Assembly (NCBI GenBank): GCA_002398565.1
Contig: DGZP01000078.1
Location: 127,123 to 159,373 of the forward strand
Origin: Proteiniphilum sp. UBA4977
Lineage (GTDB): Bacteria > Bacteroidota > Bacteroidia > Bacteroidales > Dysgonomonadaceae
Direction of reading: 5' to 3'
Length of the DNA: 32,251 nt
A program made the position numbers and the translations under genes. Each line of letters begins with the position of its first letter. The stretch's first letter is position 1. The notes beneath the pieces were generated by a model. The model was not told the DNA's origin. It ran no database searches and saw nothing but the letters and a program-made list of their open reading frames with translations. Positions 7,885 through 15,625 of this stretch are shown in pieces.

Positions 7885-8903
7885 AAATATCGGTCATCAT
7901 TTTAAACTGGAACGGAAAGCAACTGTTGGCACAATTTCTCCCTTCCGTCCTGGCACACTCCCTTAATACCGGATGCAGCGTGTTTGTGGCCGACAACGGC
8001 TCAACCGACGACTCGGTGGAGTTTCTAAAAACAAACTATCCCGATCTGCCGCTAATCATTCTCGACAAGAACTACGGATTTGCCGAAGGTTACAACAAAG
8101 CCATTCAGCAGGTGGATTCGGAGTATGTGGTGTTGTTGAATTCCGATGTGGAGACCTCGGAAAACTGGCTTGATACACTGATTTATTATATGGATACCCA
8201 TCCCGAAGTGGCGGCAGCGCAACCCCGGATATGTTCCTATAACAATAAAAAACAGTTTGAATATGCCGGTGCAGCCGGCGGTTTCATTGACCGGTACGGA
8301 TATCCCTTCTGCAGGGGACGAATTCTGGAGGTGGTGGAGGAAGATCGGGGGCAGTACGACGCGGTGATGCCTGTTTTCTGGGCTACAGGCGCCTGCCTCT
8401 GCATCCGCAGAAAAGAATATATGAATGCAGGAGGACTCGATGTCCGCTTTTTTGCTCACATGGAAGAGATCGATCTCTGCTGGCGTCTGCAGGCAAGGGG
8501 AAAGGTGGTGGTGTGCTTACCTGCATCGGTTGTCTATCATGTGGGAGGAGCCTCGCTCAGTAAGGACAATCCAAAAAAAATGTATCTCAATTTTCGGAAT
8601 AACTTGTTGATGATTTATAAAAATGTTTCAAAAGCTGATTATATCATAACTTTCCTTGTTCGATGCCTGTTCGATTTCCTGGCATTGGTACATCTACTGT
8701 TGAAAGGAGAGCTTAAAAGCGCCCGCGCAGTGGTGGAAGCCTATCGGGATTTCCTGAAGATGAGAGGTTCCTATAAAGCTATTCGAAAAGAAAATCTGAG
8801 TAAAACAAGTGTGAAGCAGATAAGCACCCAGTACCGGAAAAGCATTTTGCTGCAATTTTATTTGTACGGAAGAAAAACATTTGAGTCTGTCTATTCGAAA
8901 TGA
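7881..8903 (+). CDS. Family 2 glycosyltransferase
   Basis: A 340-residue GT2 (GT-A fold) enzyme. It opens with MKISVIILNWNGK. The nucleotide-sugar region follows: VADNGSTDDS, GFAEGYNKAI, and a DxD-equivalent LLNSDVE. Later come ATGACLCIRR and FAHMEEIDLCWRLQARG, where the ED pair supplies the catalytic base, as in rhamnosyltransferase-like enzymes. The C-terminal roughly 100 residues include a hydrophobic stretch (YIITFLVRCLFDFLALVHLLL) that may attach it to the inner membrane. The sugar is unknown. The 4-base overlap with the lipid A acyltransferase suggests a role in lipopolysaccharide or another envelope glycan. The in-frame start at 7821 is rejected. The 3' end overlaps the convergent porT gene by 13 bases. 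Confidence 0.9.
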   Translation: MKISVIILNWNGKQLLAQFLPSVLAHSLNTGCSVFVADNGSTDDSVEFLKTNYPDLPLIILDKNYGFAEGYNKAIQQVDSEYVVLLNSDVETSENWLDTLIYYMDTHPEVAAAQPRICSYNNKKQFEYAGAAGGFIDRYGYPFCRGRILEVVEEDRGQYDAVMPVFWATGACLCIRRKEYMNAGGLDVRFFAHMEEIDLCWRLQARGKVVVCLPASVVYHVGGASLSKDNPKKMYLNFRNNLLMIYKNVSKADYIITFLVRCLFDFLALVHLLLKGELKSARAVVEAYRDFLKMRGSYKAIRKENLSKTSVKQISTQYRKSILLQFYLYGRKTFESVYSK

Positions 8904-9598
8904 AAGCTCAGAGTGATCATCCTTTGGGTGGCTTTCGAAAGAGACCGGGCATATCTTTGTAGACTTTCATCGGTGAGATCCGCCCGATCCGTCTCAAGGA
9001 TATCGATTAGCCCGAATCCGAACTTCAACTCCGGAGCCAGGTTGAACATAGGCAAATAAAAATTGCATCCCACACCCATTTCAAATCCAAAATCATAGGG
9101 TTTCAGCAACACGGCTTGTTTCTTTCGTGAGGCTAACTCAATACTGCCATATCCTCCCAGCAAAAAATAGGGCCTGAAGTTATCGATCCGCCCGGTAGAT
9201 ATTTTCAGATGGAGAGGTAGAGACAGATAATTATTTCTGATCTGCACGGCATATTCCTCTCCCGATGTCTGTTCTTTGAACATAAAATATTTCTCTCCCA
9301 GATAAAGCGTGGGAATAGTCCGTAGATTCAGATAACGGCTCAGATATATATCGGCGATCATACCGACTGAAAATCCGGGCGTATAATGTGGTATTTCGGA
9401 AAACCAAACCTCTCCATTGTCGTTCAGGTACCCCGACTGGGTAAGAATCAGGTCCTGGGTATGCATTCCCAGCGTGAATCCCAGATGAAATAAACGCTGA
9501 TCGGCATAAGGTCTGTGCTGCAGTTTTCGGTACTGGCTGAAAACGTTGCCCACATAAAGAGACAATAGGAAGCATAGAAATATTATTCTTTTTTTCAT
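8891..9598 (-). CDS. porT: PorT-like outer-membrane beta-barrel protein
   Basis: A 235-residue protein with a signal peptide (MKKRIIFLCFLLSLYVGNVFSQ) and an eight-strand-like beta-barrel ending in ITLSFHFE, a typical outer-membrane C-terminus. The stretch LQHRPYADQRLFHLGFTLGMHTQDL and later LLKPYDFGFEMGVGCNFYLP are close to what I recall of PorT/SprT, a component linked to type IX secretion and gliding. No other type IX genes are in the window; scattered placement of porT is usual. The gene is convergent with, and overlaps by 13 bases, the glycosyltransferase gene. A weak -7 box (TATCTTTA) lies near 9645-9652. Confidence 0.78.
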   Translation of the reverse strand: MKKRIIFLCFLLSLYVGNVFSQYRKLQHRPYADQRLFHLGFTLGMHTQDLILTQSGYLNDNGEVWFSEIPHYTPGFSVGMIADIYLSRYLNLRTIPTLYLGEKYFMFKEQTSGEEYAVQIRNNYLSLPLHLKISTGRIDNFRPYFLLGGYGSIELASRKKQAVLLKPYDFGFEMGVGCNFYLPMFNLAPELKFGFGLIDILETDRADLTDESLQRYARSLSKATQRMITLSFHFE

Positions 9599-9685
9599 CC
9601 GTTAATCCAACGTTTTTATTCACCTGTTATTGTGTTTTCCCGGGATAAAGATATCATAATTTTTTTTTATTCCTGAAAAACTCAC

Positions 9686-9693
9686 TACCTTTG
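9686..9693 (+). promoter_or_regulatory. -7 box of the ferredoxin gene
   Basis: TACCTTTG matches TAnnTTTG. The -33 position is a plain T-run. Predicted leader of about 40 nt. Confidence 0.6.
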
Positions 9694-9739
9694 CAGCAAC
9701 ATCACAAACTATTTATAATAACTAATTTATTTCATTATT

Positions 9740-9907
9740 ATGGCTTACGTAATTGATGATACTTGCATTGCCTGTGGAACGTGCATTGATGAATGTCCTG
9801 TTGATGCAATATCCGAAGGAGATATTTATGTAATTGACCCTGAAGTGTGCACCGATTGTGGCGCATGTGCAGATGTCTGTCCTACAGAATCTATTCATCC
9901 GGCATAA
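9740..9907 (+). CDS. 2x[4Fe-4S] ferredoxin
   Basis: A 55-residue clostridial-type ferredoxin. Two complete C-x2-C-x2-C-x3-CP motifs (CIACGTCIDECP and CTDCGACADVCP) each hold a [4Fe-4S] cluster, with the pseudo-twofold symmetry usual for the family. It is a soluble low-potential electron carrier, for example for pyruvate:ferredoxin oxidoreductase or Rnf-type complexes in an anaerobe. The start is the ATG after AT-rich sequence typical of Bacteroidota initiation regions. It is monocistronic, with its own promoter and a strong terminator. Confidence 0.95.
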   Translation: MAYVIDDTCIACGTCIDECPVDAISEGDIYVIDPEVCTDCGACADVCPTESIHPA

Positions 9908-9920
9908 GAAACGGGTATTA

Positions 9921-9961
9921 AAACAGAAAAGCCGGGCACCTTCTGTCCGGCTTTTCTGTTT
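9921..9961 (+). terminator. Ferredoxin terminator
   Basis: A 15-bp perfect stem (9921-9935 with 9947-9961) has an 11-nt loop; the 3' arm ends in CTTTTCTGTTT. It is the strongest hairpin in the window and lies 14 nt after the stop codon. Confidence 0.9.
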
Positions 9962-9976
9962 CTGTAATATCAATAA

Positions 9977-10058
9977 CCCGGTTTGTATATTATATTGGAA
10001 CTGTTACAATATGCATTTTTTGTTATCGGACAAAATGTACTTCATGAATTAAACCGGG
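9977..10058. repeat. Distant inverted repeat in the ferredoxin-gap spacer
   Basis: CCCGGTTT (9977-9984) and AAACCGGG (10051-10058) could close a 66-nt loop. I see no gene here and no matching family; this may be chance. Confidence 0.25.
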
Positions 10059-10118
10059 GTGTGAAAGATACTGTTTTTATTTGGTTCTCTCTTGCCGCTA
10101 CTAAAAAGTGATACAAAA

Positions 10119-10140
10119 AGCGCCCCTCTGCAGGGGCGCT
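10119..10140 (-). terminator. GAPDH terminator
   Basis: AGCGCCCCT and AGGGGCGCT form a 9-bp GC-rich stem, followed on the minus strand by TTTTTGTAT. It lies about 35 nt after the gap stop codon. Confidence 0.88.
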
Positions 10141-10175
10141 CTCATGATCAATAATCCGCAACCGGACTTCATTCA

Positions 10176-11183
10176 TTATGCATTGTTTACCGATGCCATG
10201 TGTGCCACAAGGTCAAGCACCTTGTTGGAATAACCCCATTCGTTGTCATACCAGCTGATTACCTTCACGAAAGTGGGACTGAGTTGGATACCGGCCTTTT
10301 CATCAAAGATGGAAGTGCGTGAATCGCCGATGAAATCGCTCGATACCACATCTTCGTTGGTATATCCGAGAATGCCTTTCAGTTCGCCTTCAGAAGCTTC
10401 CTTCATGGCCGCACAGATCTCAGCGTAGGTGGTTTCTTTTGCCAGACGTACGGTCAGGTCAACCACAGATACGTTAAGTGTAGGGACGCGCATAGACATG
10501 CCGGTCAGCTTGCCGTTGAGTTCGGGAATTACTTTACCTACAGCCTTGGCAGCACCGGTAGAGGAGGGGATGATGTTGGCAGAAGCTGCGCGGCCGCCTC
10601 TCCAGTCTTTTGCGGAGGGACCGTCAACGGTCTTCTGTGTAGCGGTGGTAGAGTGTACAGTGGTCATCAAACCTTCAAGTACTCCAAATTTATCGTTCAG
10701 TACTTTTGTTACAGGTGCCAGGCAGTTGGTGGTACAGGAAGCGTTGGAGACAAACTGTTCACCTTTGGTGTATGTATTTTCATTTACACCCATCACGTAC
10801 ATCCGTGTATCGTCCTTTGAAGGAGCAGACATCACCACGTATTTTGCACCTGCATCAATGTGGGCCTGTGCTTTGTCTTTCGAGAGGAATAAACCGGTAG
10901 ATTCAACCACATATTCTGCACCCACTGCATCCCATTTCAGGTCGGCGGGGTTTCTTTCTGCACTGACACGAATCGTATTTCCATTTACTACCAGGTTTCC
11001 ATCTTTTACATCAACCGTACCTTTGAACTGGCCGTGGATTGTGTCATATTTTAACATATAAGCGATGTAATCTACATCGAGCAAGTCATTGATACCCACT
11101 ATCTGGATATCGTCTCTGTTTTGTGCTGCGCGGAAAACCAAACGCCCGATGCGGCCAAATCCGTTAATACCTACTTTAATCAT
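10176..11183 (-). CDS. gap: Glyceraldehyde-3-phosphate dehydrogenase, type I
   Basis: A 335-residue glycolytic enzyme that oxidises and phosphorylates glyceraldehyde 3-phosphate using NAD+. The Rossmann motif INGFGRIGR is at 6-14. Asp33 in the IND segment favours NAD over NADP. The catalytic Cys150 is in SNASCTTNC and His177 is in TVHSTTATQKT. Length is normal. The frame is open 16 codons further upstream, but MIKVGINGFG is the conserved family start. A -7 box at 11322-11329 gives a long leader of about 130 nt, which I cannot assign to any known element. Confidence 0.97.
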   Translation of the reverse strand: MIKVGINGFGRIGRLVFRAAQNRDDIQIVGINDLLDVDYIAYMLKYDTIHGQFKGTVDVKDGNLVVNGNTIRVSAERNPADLKWDAVGAEYVVESTGLFLSKDKAQAHIDAGAKYVVMSAPSKDDTRMYVMGVNENTYTKGEQFVSNASCTTNCLAPVTKVLNDKFGVLEGLMTTVHSTTATQKTVDGPSAKDWRGGRAASANIIPSSTGAAKAVGKVIPELNGKLTGMSMRVPTLNVSVVDLTVRLAKETTYAEICAAMKEASEGELKGILGYTNEDVVSSDFIGDSRTSIFDEKAGIQLSPTFVKVISWYDNEWGYSNKVLDLVAHMASVNNA

Positions 11184-11321
11184 ACCTAATTGAATTTTAT
11201 TTGTTAAAAGTGTTCGTTTATATTGCGTCATTTACTGGCGATGAAGGAGTGCTTTTTTTTCGCATCATGTTCATAATGATCATCGAAAGCGATCCTAAAA
11301 ACCATCTTTTTAATCGTCATA

Positions 11322-11329
11322 CAAAAATA
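11322..11329 (-). promoter_or_regulatory. -7 box of gap
   Basis: TATTTTTG on the minus strand. The -33 position reads TTCG, an imperfect match. Confidence 0.5.
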
Positions 11330-11356
11330 CAACATCTTTTCTTTTTAACGAAATTA

Positions 11357-11386
11357 TTTGCATCAAAAAACCGAAATTTATCTTTG
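11357..11386 (+). promoter_or_regulatory. Orphan plus-strand promoter
   Basis: TTTG (11357-11360), 18 nt, then TATCTTTG (11379-11386) is a full consensus promoter pointing right. No plus-strand gene follows until ettA at 12234. Transcription would run antisense into the membrane protein gene at 11429-11986. A 9-codon frame at 11395 is the only near start codon. Confidence 0.5.
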
Positions 11387-11428
11387 TTCTACCAATGAAA
11401 CGAACGATTTTTTTCAATTTGTGAAGAT

Positions 11429-11986
11429 TCACTTTGTGGGTATTTTTTTTGCATTTAGCAGATGTCCGGGGACCACAAAGGCCACAAACCAGGCCAAAGA
11501 CTCAAGAAGCAACTGTTCCGGCAGCTCCAGAGAGGATGCGGTAAGTGCCAGCACTCCGAATATTACTCCTCCAACAAATACAAAAGGATAACGTAAAATT
11601 ACCCCTGTCATAACAATGGTAAAAGCCATCAGCACCATGAAAAGAGGGTGTTGCAGTTCAAAGTTGATTTGATGCATTACGCGGTACTGAATGAGGTTGA
11701 CCAGGATCATACAGCCAACCATCGAAATCCAGAGAGAATACAACGCAATTCTTGTCGGTTTGCCTCTCTTGTCTTTTCGTTTTTCAAACAGATAATATCC
11801 TGTAAAGGCAACGACGATTACCGGCAGTATTATTTTAAGGAGGTTTAAGATCTCTTCTACTAAAAAAGAATAAACCATCCTCCTTTTAATGTATCCGGTA
11901 AGAGTGGTAAAGACAAATAACCAGCCCCATACGATGAACAGGATTCCGTATCTTTTTGTCAATCTGATTTTAGGAAAAACATTCAT
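11429..11986 (-). CDS. Multi-pass membrane protein of unknown function
   Basis: A 185-residue protein I cannot assign to a family. It has about five hydrophobic segments: residues 13-31, 46-64, 84-101, 115-131 and 133-150, with a possible sixth near 160-175. A Lys/Arg-rich loop (EKRKDKRGKPTR) between segments two and three should be cytosolic by the positive-inside rule. There is no signal peptide or known catalytic motif. It stands between gap and the divergent ettA gene; the GAPDH promoter lies downstream, so it is transcribed separately. A consensus promoter on the opposite strand points into its 3' end. Confidence 0.7.
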   Translation of the reverse strand: MNVFPKIRLTKRYGILFIVWGWLFVFTTLTGYIKRRMVYSFLVEEILNLLKIILPVIVVAFTGYYLFEKRKDKRGKPTRIALYSLWISMVGCMILVNLIQYRVMHQINFELQHPLFMVLMAFTIVMTGVILRYPFVFVGGVIFGVLALTASSLELPEQLLLESLAWFVAFVVPGHLLNAKKIPTK

Positions 11987-12129
11987 TTTTGTGTTTAAAT
12001 AAGGCGATCATATCTATTTATAAAACAAAATATGAAGCATTGTGTTCGTTTGTAAAATAAATATTGTTGCCGGTCGCCCGAACGCAACTTGCCATGAGTT
12101 ACCGGGTGAACTATTTCCTCAAATTTCAC

Positions 12130-12137
12130 TATCTTTG
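12130..12137 (+). promoter_or_regulatory. -7 box of ettA
   Basis: TATCTTTG. The -33 position is weak. The predicted start near 12144 gives a leader of about 90 nt. Confidence 0.6.
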
Positions 12138-12156
12138 TGCTCCGTTACGGAATAAA

Positions 12157-12228
12157 ATGTTGAAAAATGTTGATTTATATTTACTTATGGCGGTAAAGGT
12201 TGAAATAAAAAACGAATTTATTTATTAA
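12157..12228 (+). CDS. Possible 23-residue leader peptide upstream of ettA
   Basis: An ATG 13 nt after the predicted transcription start opens a 23-codon frame (starting MLKNVDLYLL, ending NEFIY). Its TAA lies 5 nt before the ettA start codon. A second in-frame ATG is at 12187. Short leader frames placed this way regulate several ABC-F genes by attenuation or coupling. I see no convincing terminator hairpin in the leader, so this could be chance. Confidence 0.3.
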   Translation: MLKNVDLYLLMAVKVEIKNEFIY

Positions 12229-12233
12229 AATAT

Positions 12234-13913
12234 ATGGCTGACGATAAAAAGATAATTTTTTCCATGGTGGGGGTAAGCAAAACATTCCCTCCTCATAAAC
12301 AGGTACTGAAAGATATTTACCTTTCATTTTTCTATGGTGCCAAGATCGGCATCATCGGTCTTAACGGATCGGGAAAATCCACCCTGCTGAAGATCATTGC
12401 CGGGATAGAGAAAGAATATCAGGGCGAGGTGGTATCAGATAAAAGCTTCTCGGTAGGATACCTGGAGCAGGATCCAAAGCTGGATCCGGACAAGACTGTC
12501 ATTGAAATTGTTCGGGAAGGAGTTCAGCCCATCATGGATCTGTTGGCTGAATACGAAGAAATTAACCTGAAATTCGGCATGCCTGAATATTACGAAGATG
12601 AGGATAAGATGAACAGCCTTTTTGCCCGTCAGGCTGAACTACAGGATAAACTGGATGCCGCGGATGCATGGAACATAGACAACCGGCTCGATCGTGCCAT
12701 GGACGCCTTGCGCTGCCCTCCGGAAGAACAGCCGGTGAGAGAACTTTCAGGAGGGGAGCGACGTCGTGTAGCACTTTGCCGCCTGCTGCTGCAAGAGCCC
12801 GATGTGTTACTGCTCGACGAGCCAACGAATCACCTCGATGCAGAATCGATCGACTGGTTGGAGCAGCATCTGCAACAATATCAGGGAACGGTGATCTGCA
12901 TCACCCATGACCGTTATTTTCTCGACCATGTGGCTGGCTGGATACTGGAGCTTGATCGTGGCGAAGGAATACCCTGGAAAGGAAACTACACCTCCTGGCT
13001 GGAGCAGAAGACAAAGCGCATGGAGCAGGAAGAGAAGCAGGTCAGCAAGCGCCGCAAGACACTGGAGCGGGAGCTGGAATGGATCAATCTGGCGCCCAAG
13101 GCGCGTCATGCCAAAGGAAAAGCCCGTCTGAACTCCTACGAACAGCTGTTGAACCAGGATCAGAAAGAACGCGAGGAGAAGCTGGAACTCTTTATCCCTA
13201 ACGGTCCCCGTCTTGGAAATAAGGTGATAGAGGCCATCGGCGTGAAGAAAGGCTTTGGCGATAAACTGCTGTTCGATAACCTCAACTTTATGTTGCCTCC
13301 CAATGGTATTGTAGGTGTAATCGGGCCCAACGGGGCCGGAAAAACCACCCTCTTCCGCTTGATTCAAGGGATGGAGATTGCAGATGCGGGTAAGTTTGAA
13401 GTCGGTGAAACAGTCGTCACGGCCTATGTGGATCAGTCGCACGAAGCCATAGATCCTGATAAAACAGTTTACCAGGTGGTATCAGGCGGTCTTGAATTTG
13501 TACGGGTAGGCGGAAAGGAGGTCAACGCCCGCGCTTATCTCTCCCGTTTCAACTTTTCCGGAGCCGATCAGGAAAAGTTGTGCGGCGTGCTGTCGGGTGG
13601 GGAGCGTAACCGCCTCCATCTGGCACTTACGCTTAAAGCGGGTGCCAACGTCCTGCTACTCGATGAGCCGACGAACGACATCGACGTGAATACACTCCGC
13701 GCACTGGAAGAGGGCCTGGAGAACTTTGCGGGCTGCGCCGTGGTAATCTCGCACGACCGTTGGTTCCTGGATCGTATCTGTACGCACATCCTCGCTTTTG
13801 AAGGAAATTCAGAGGTCTTCTATTTCGAAGGGTCCTACAGCGAATATGAGGAGAATAAGAAGATGCGCCTTGGAAACGTGGAACCCAGGCGTGTTCGGTA
13901 CAGAAAGTTGTAG
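12234..13913 (+). CDS. ettA: Energy-dependent translational throttle protein EttA (ABC-F)
   Basis: A 559-residue ABC-F ATPase with two nucleotide-binding domains and no membrane segments. It binds the ribosomal E-site and gates the first elongation step according to ATP/ADP level. Domain 1 has Walker A GLNGSGKST (42-50), signature LSGGERRR and Walker B LLLDEPTNHLD. Domain 2 has GPNGAGKTT, LSGGERNR and LLLDEPTNDID. The inter-domain helical linker is charged (KTKRMEQEEKQVSKRRKTLERE to NQDQKEREEK). An insertion in domain 1 (about 110-150) is the arm that contacts the ribosome. Length and motifs fit EttA rather than resistance ABC-F proteins. It is divergent from the membrane protein gene. Confidence 0.95.
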   Translation: MADDKKIIFSMVGVSKTFPPHKQVLKDIYLSFFYGAKIGIIGLNGSGKSTLLKIIAGIEKEYQGEVVSDKSFSVGYLEQDPKLDPDKTVIEIVREGVQPIMDLLAEYEEINLKFGMPEYYEDEDKMNSLFARQAELQDKLDAADAWNIDNRLDRAMDALRCPPEEQPVRELSGGERRRVALCRLLLQEPDVLLLDEPTNHLDAESIDWLEQHLQQYQGTVICITHDRYFLDHVAGWILELDRGEGIPWKGNYTSWLEQKTKRMEQEEKQVSKRRKTLERELEWINLAPKARHAKGKARLNSYEQLLNQDQKEREEKLELFIPNGPRLGNKVIEAIGVKKGFGDKLLFDNLNFMLPPNGIVGVIGPNGAGKTTLFRLIQGMEIADAGKFEVGETVVTAYVDQSHEAIDPDKTVYQVVSGGLEFVRVGGKEVNARAYLSRFNFSGADQEKLCGVLSGGERNRLHLALTLKAGANVLLLDEPTNDIDVNTLRALEEGLENFAGCAVVISHDRWFLDRICTHILAFEGNSEVFYFEGSYSEYEENKKMRLGNVEPRRVRYRKL

Positions 13914-13960
13914 TTTAAAGTGACCGGCGTGCCGGTATCCCGATTACAAATTACCCTATT

Positions 13961-15550
13961 ATGAGAAAATTCGTATGGATTATGCTGACTGTTATTTTCA
14001 GTCCCACTCTTTTCGCACAGAACAGGAGTTACCAGGGTAAAGTGATTGATGCGGTATATCACACGCCGGTGGCTTATGCCGCTGTTTATATACAAAGCAC
14101 CTCTTATGGATCGGTAACCGACAATGTGGGGGAGTTTTCTTTCACGGCACCGGATTCATTGCAGCATATCCTCTTGGTCATTGTTCGGCCGGATTTCAAA
14201 ATCAGTTATCTTCCGCTCACTCAGCAAGATGTTGATAATCTGCTTATATCTCTCCACCCGGACGATTTTGACGCGAAAACGCAGGTGCTGTTGGATAGCC
14301 TTACAGATAAGAAAAACAGCCTGGTGGTGCTTCTTGATAAAGCAACCCGGTTTGTGACCAACGATTGGATACCATTGGGCAATCCGGACCTGAACAAATT
14401 TGATTTTGGGCGTATTCAAACATTTCCCACTTACAATCCCATTGAAGGAGTACGTCTCAGGGCGGGTGTTGCTTCAAATGCAAGGCTGAGTCCTTATTTC
14501 TTTCTGCAAGGGTATGTAGCTTACGGCTTTGTTGATCAGCAGTTTAAATATAGGGGTGAAACCACATGGTCCTTCAATAGGAAAATGTATCACGACGGTG
14601 AGTTTCTAAAAAATAACCTGAATATACTTTACGAGAAGGATCTCTACTCTCCCGGAGAGATGCATCCACGCTCACCCAACAACCTGCTGCTGATAACTTA
14701 CCGGCGTTCGGAGAATGAAGCCACCTACCGTAACTTCGCAGAGATGAATTACGAACGGGAATACAAGACAGGTTTTGCCCATACCGTTTGGTTGCGCAGG
14801 GCGCGGTTGGTGCCACAGGGCGTGTTGCGTTTTGAAAATCAAATCGATGATATGATCTTTGTCGATGATGCCCTCCATACAGCCGAGATAGGCCTGCTAT
14901 TGCGTTATTCCCAGAGAGAAGCCTATATACAGCAGAAGCGCAAGAGGAAGCCGGTTGAGATGACCAGTCCTGTCTTTTTTTTCTCCCATACATTTGGTAA
15001 CTATGACTATTTCGGTGAAGTGAAATCCTGGCACCGATCCGAAATATCGGTGCAGAAGCGATTTCTGACAGGAACAGCCGGAAGGCTCGATGCAGTAGTA
15101 GAGATGACCAGAATCTGGAATAAGGTGCCGTTTCCACTGCTGGTCTATCCCAACCAGCGACAGCGGCATCATATTGAGAACAATGCTTTTTTTCTTAACA
15201 GGGCCCTCGAGTTTATGGCCGATGAACAGGCTACGATACGTACCACTTTTGTAGGGGAGGATCTGCTACTGTCTAAGATTCCACAGTTGAACCGTCTGCA
15301 GGTGCGGGAACTTATCTCCCTGCGTGCCTCCTGGGGAAGGTTAAGTAAAAAAAACGATCCGGCTCTCTCTCCCAATCTCTACACCTTTCCTGTCACTTCC
15401 TACCGATACGGTTCCGTACCTTACGTGGAGGGAACCGTGGGAATCACCCGCCTCCTGGGGTTGCTGCGTGTGGAGTATGTACATCGGTTTACCTACCGGA
15501 ATCACCCTGATGCGCTGCAAGGTAAGATCAGGGTAGACGTGACACTGTAA
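13961..15550 (+). CDS. DUF5686-type outer-membrane protein with CarboxypepD_reg-like domain
   Basis: A 529-residue exported protein. Signal peptide 1-20 (MRKFVWIMLTVIFSPTLFAQ). Residues 22-100 form a carboxypeptidase-regulatory-like beta domain (YQGKVIDAVYHTPVAYAAVYI, GEFSF), as at the N-terminus of many Bacteroidota outer-membrane proteins. The rest is rich in amphipathic strands and ends IRVDVTL, consistent with a beta-barrel. The segment NNAFFLNRALEFMADEQA, then LLLSKIPQLNRLQVRELIS, resembles the DUF5686 C-terminal part. Members I recall are around 800 residues, so this one is shorter. Function unknown. It starts 47 nt after ettA. Confidence 0.75.
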   Translation: MRKFVWIMLTVIFSPTLFAQNRSYQGKVIDAVYHTPVAYAAVYIQSTSYGSVTDNVGEFSFTAPDSLQHILLVIVRPDFKISYLPLTQQDVDNLLISLHPDDFDAKTQVLLDSLTDKKNSLVVLLDKATRFVTNDWIPLGNPDLNKFDFGRIQTFPTYNPIEGVRLRAGVASNARLSPYFFLQGYVAYGFVDQQFKYRGETTWSFNRKMYHDGEFLKNNLNILYEKDLYSPGEMHPRSPNNLLLITYRRSENEATYRNFAEMNYEREYKTGFAHTVWLRRARLVPQGVLRFENQIDDMIFVDDALHTAEIGLLLRYSQREAYIQQKRKRKPVEMTSPVFFFSHTFGNYDYFGEVKSWHRSEISVQKRFLTGTAGRLDAVVEMTRIWNKVPFPLLVYPNQRQRHHIENNAFFLNRALEFMADEQATIRTTFVGEDLLLSKIPQLNRLQVRELISLRASWGRLSKKNDPALSPNLYTFPVTSYRYGSVPYVEGTVGITRLLGLLRVEYVHRFTYRNHPDALQGKIRVDVTL

Positions 15551-15625
15551 CGAAAGAGGCGCAGGAACCATAGTATCACGCAGGGAATCCGGCATAAGTT
15601 TAAAAGTGAACGCAACAGTTTAAAT

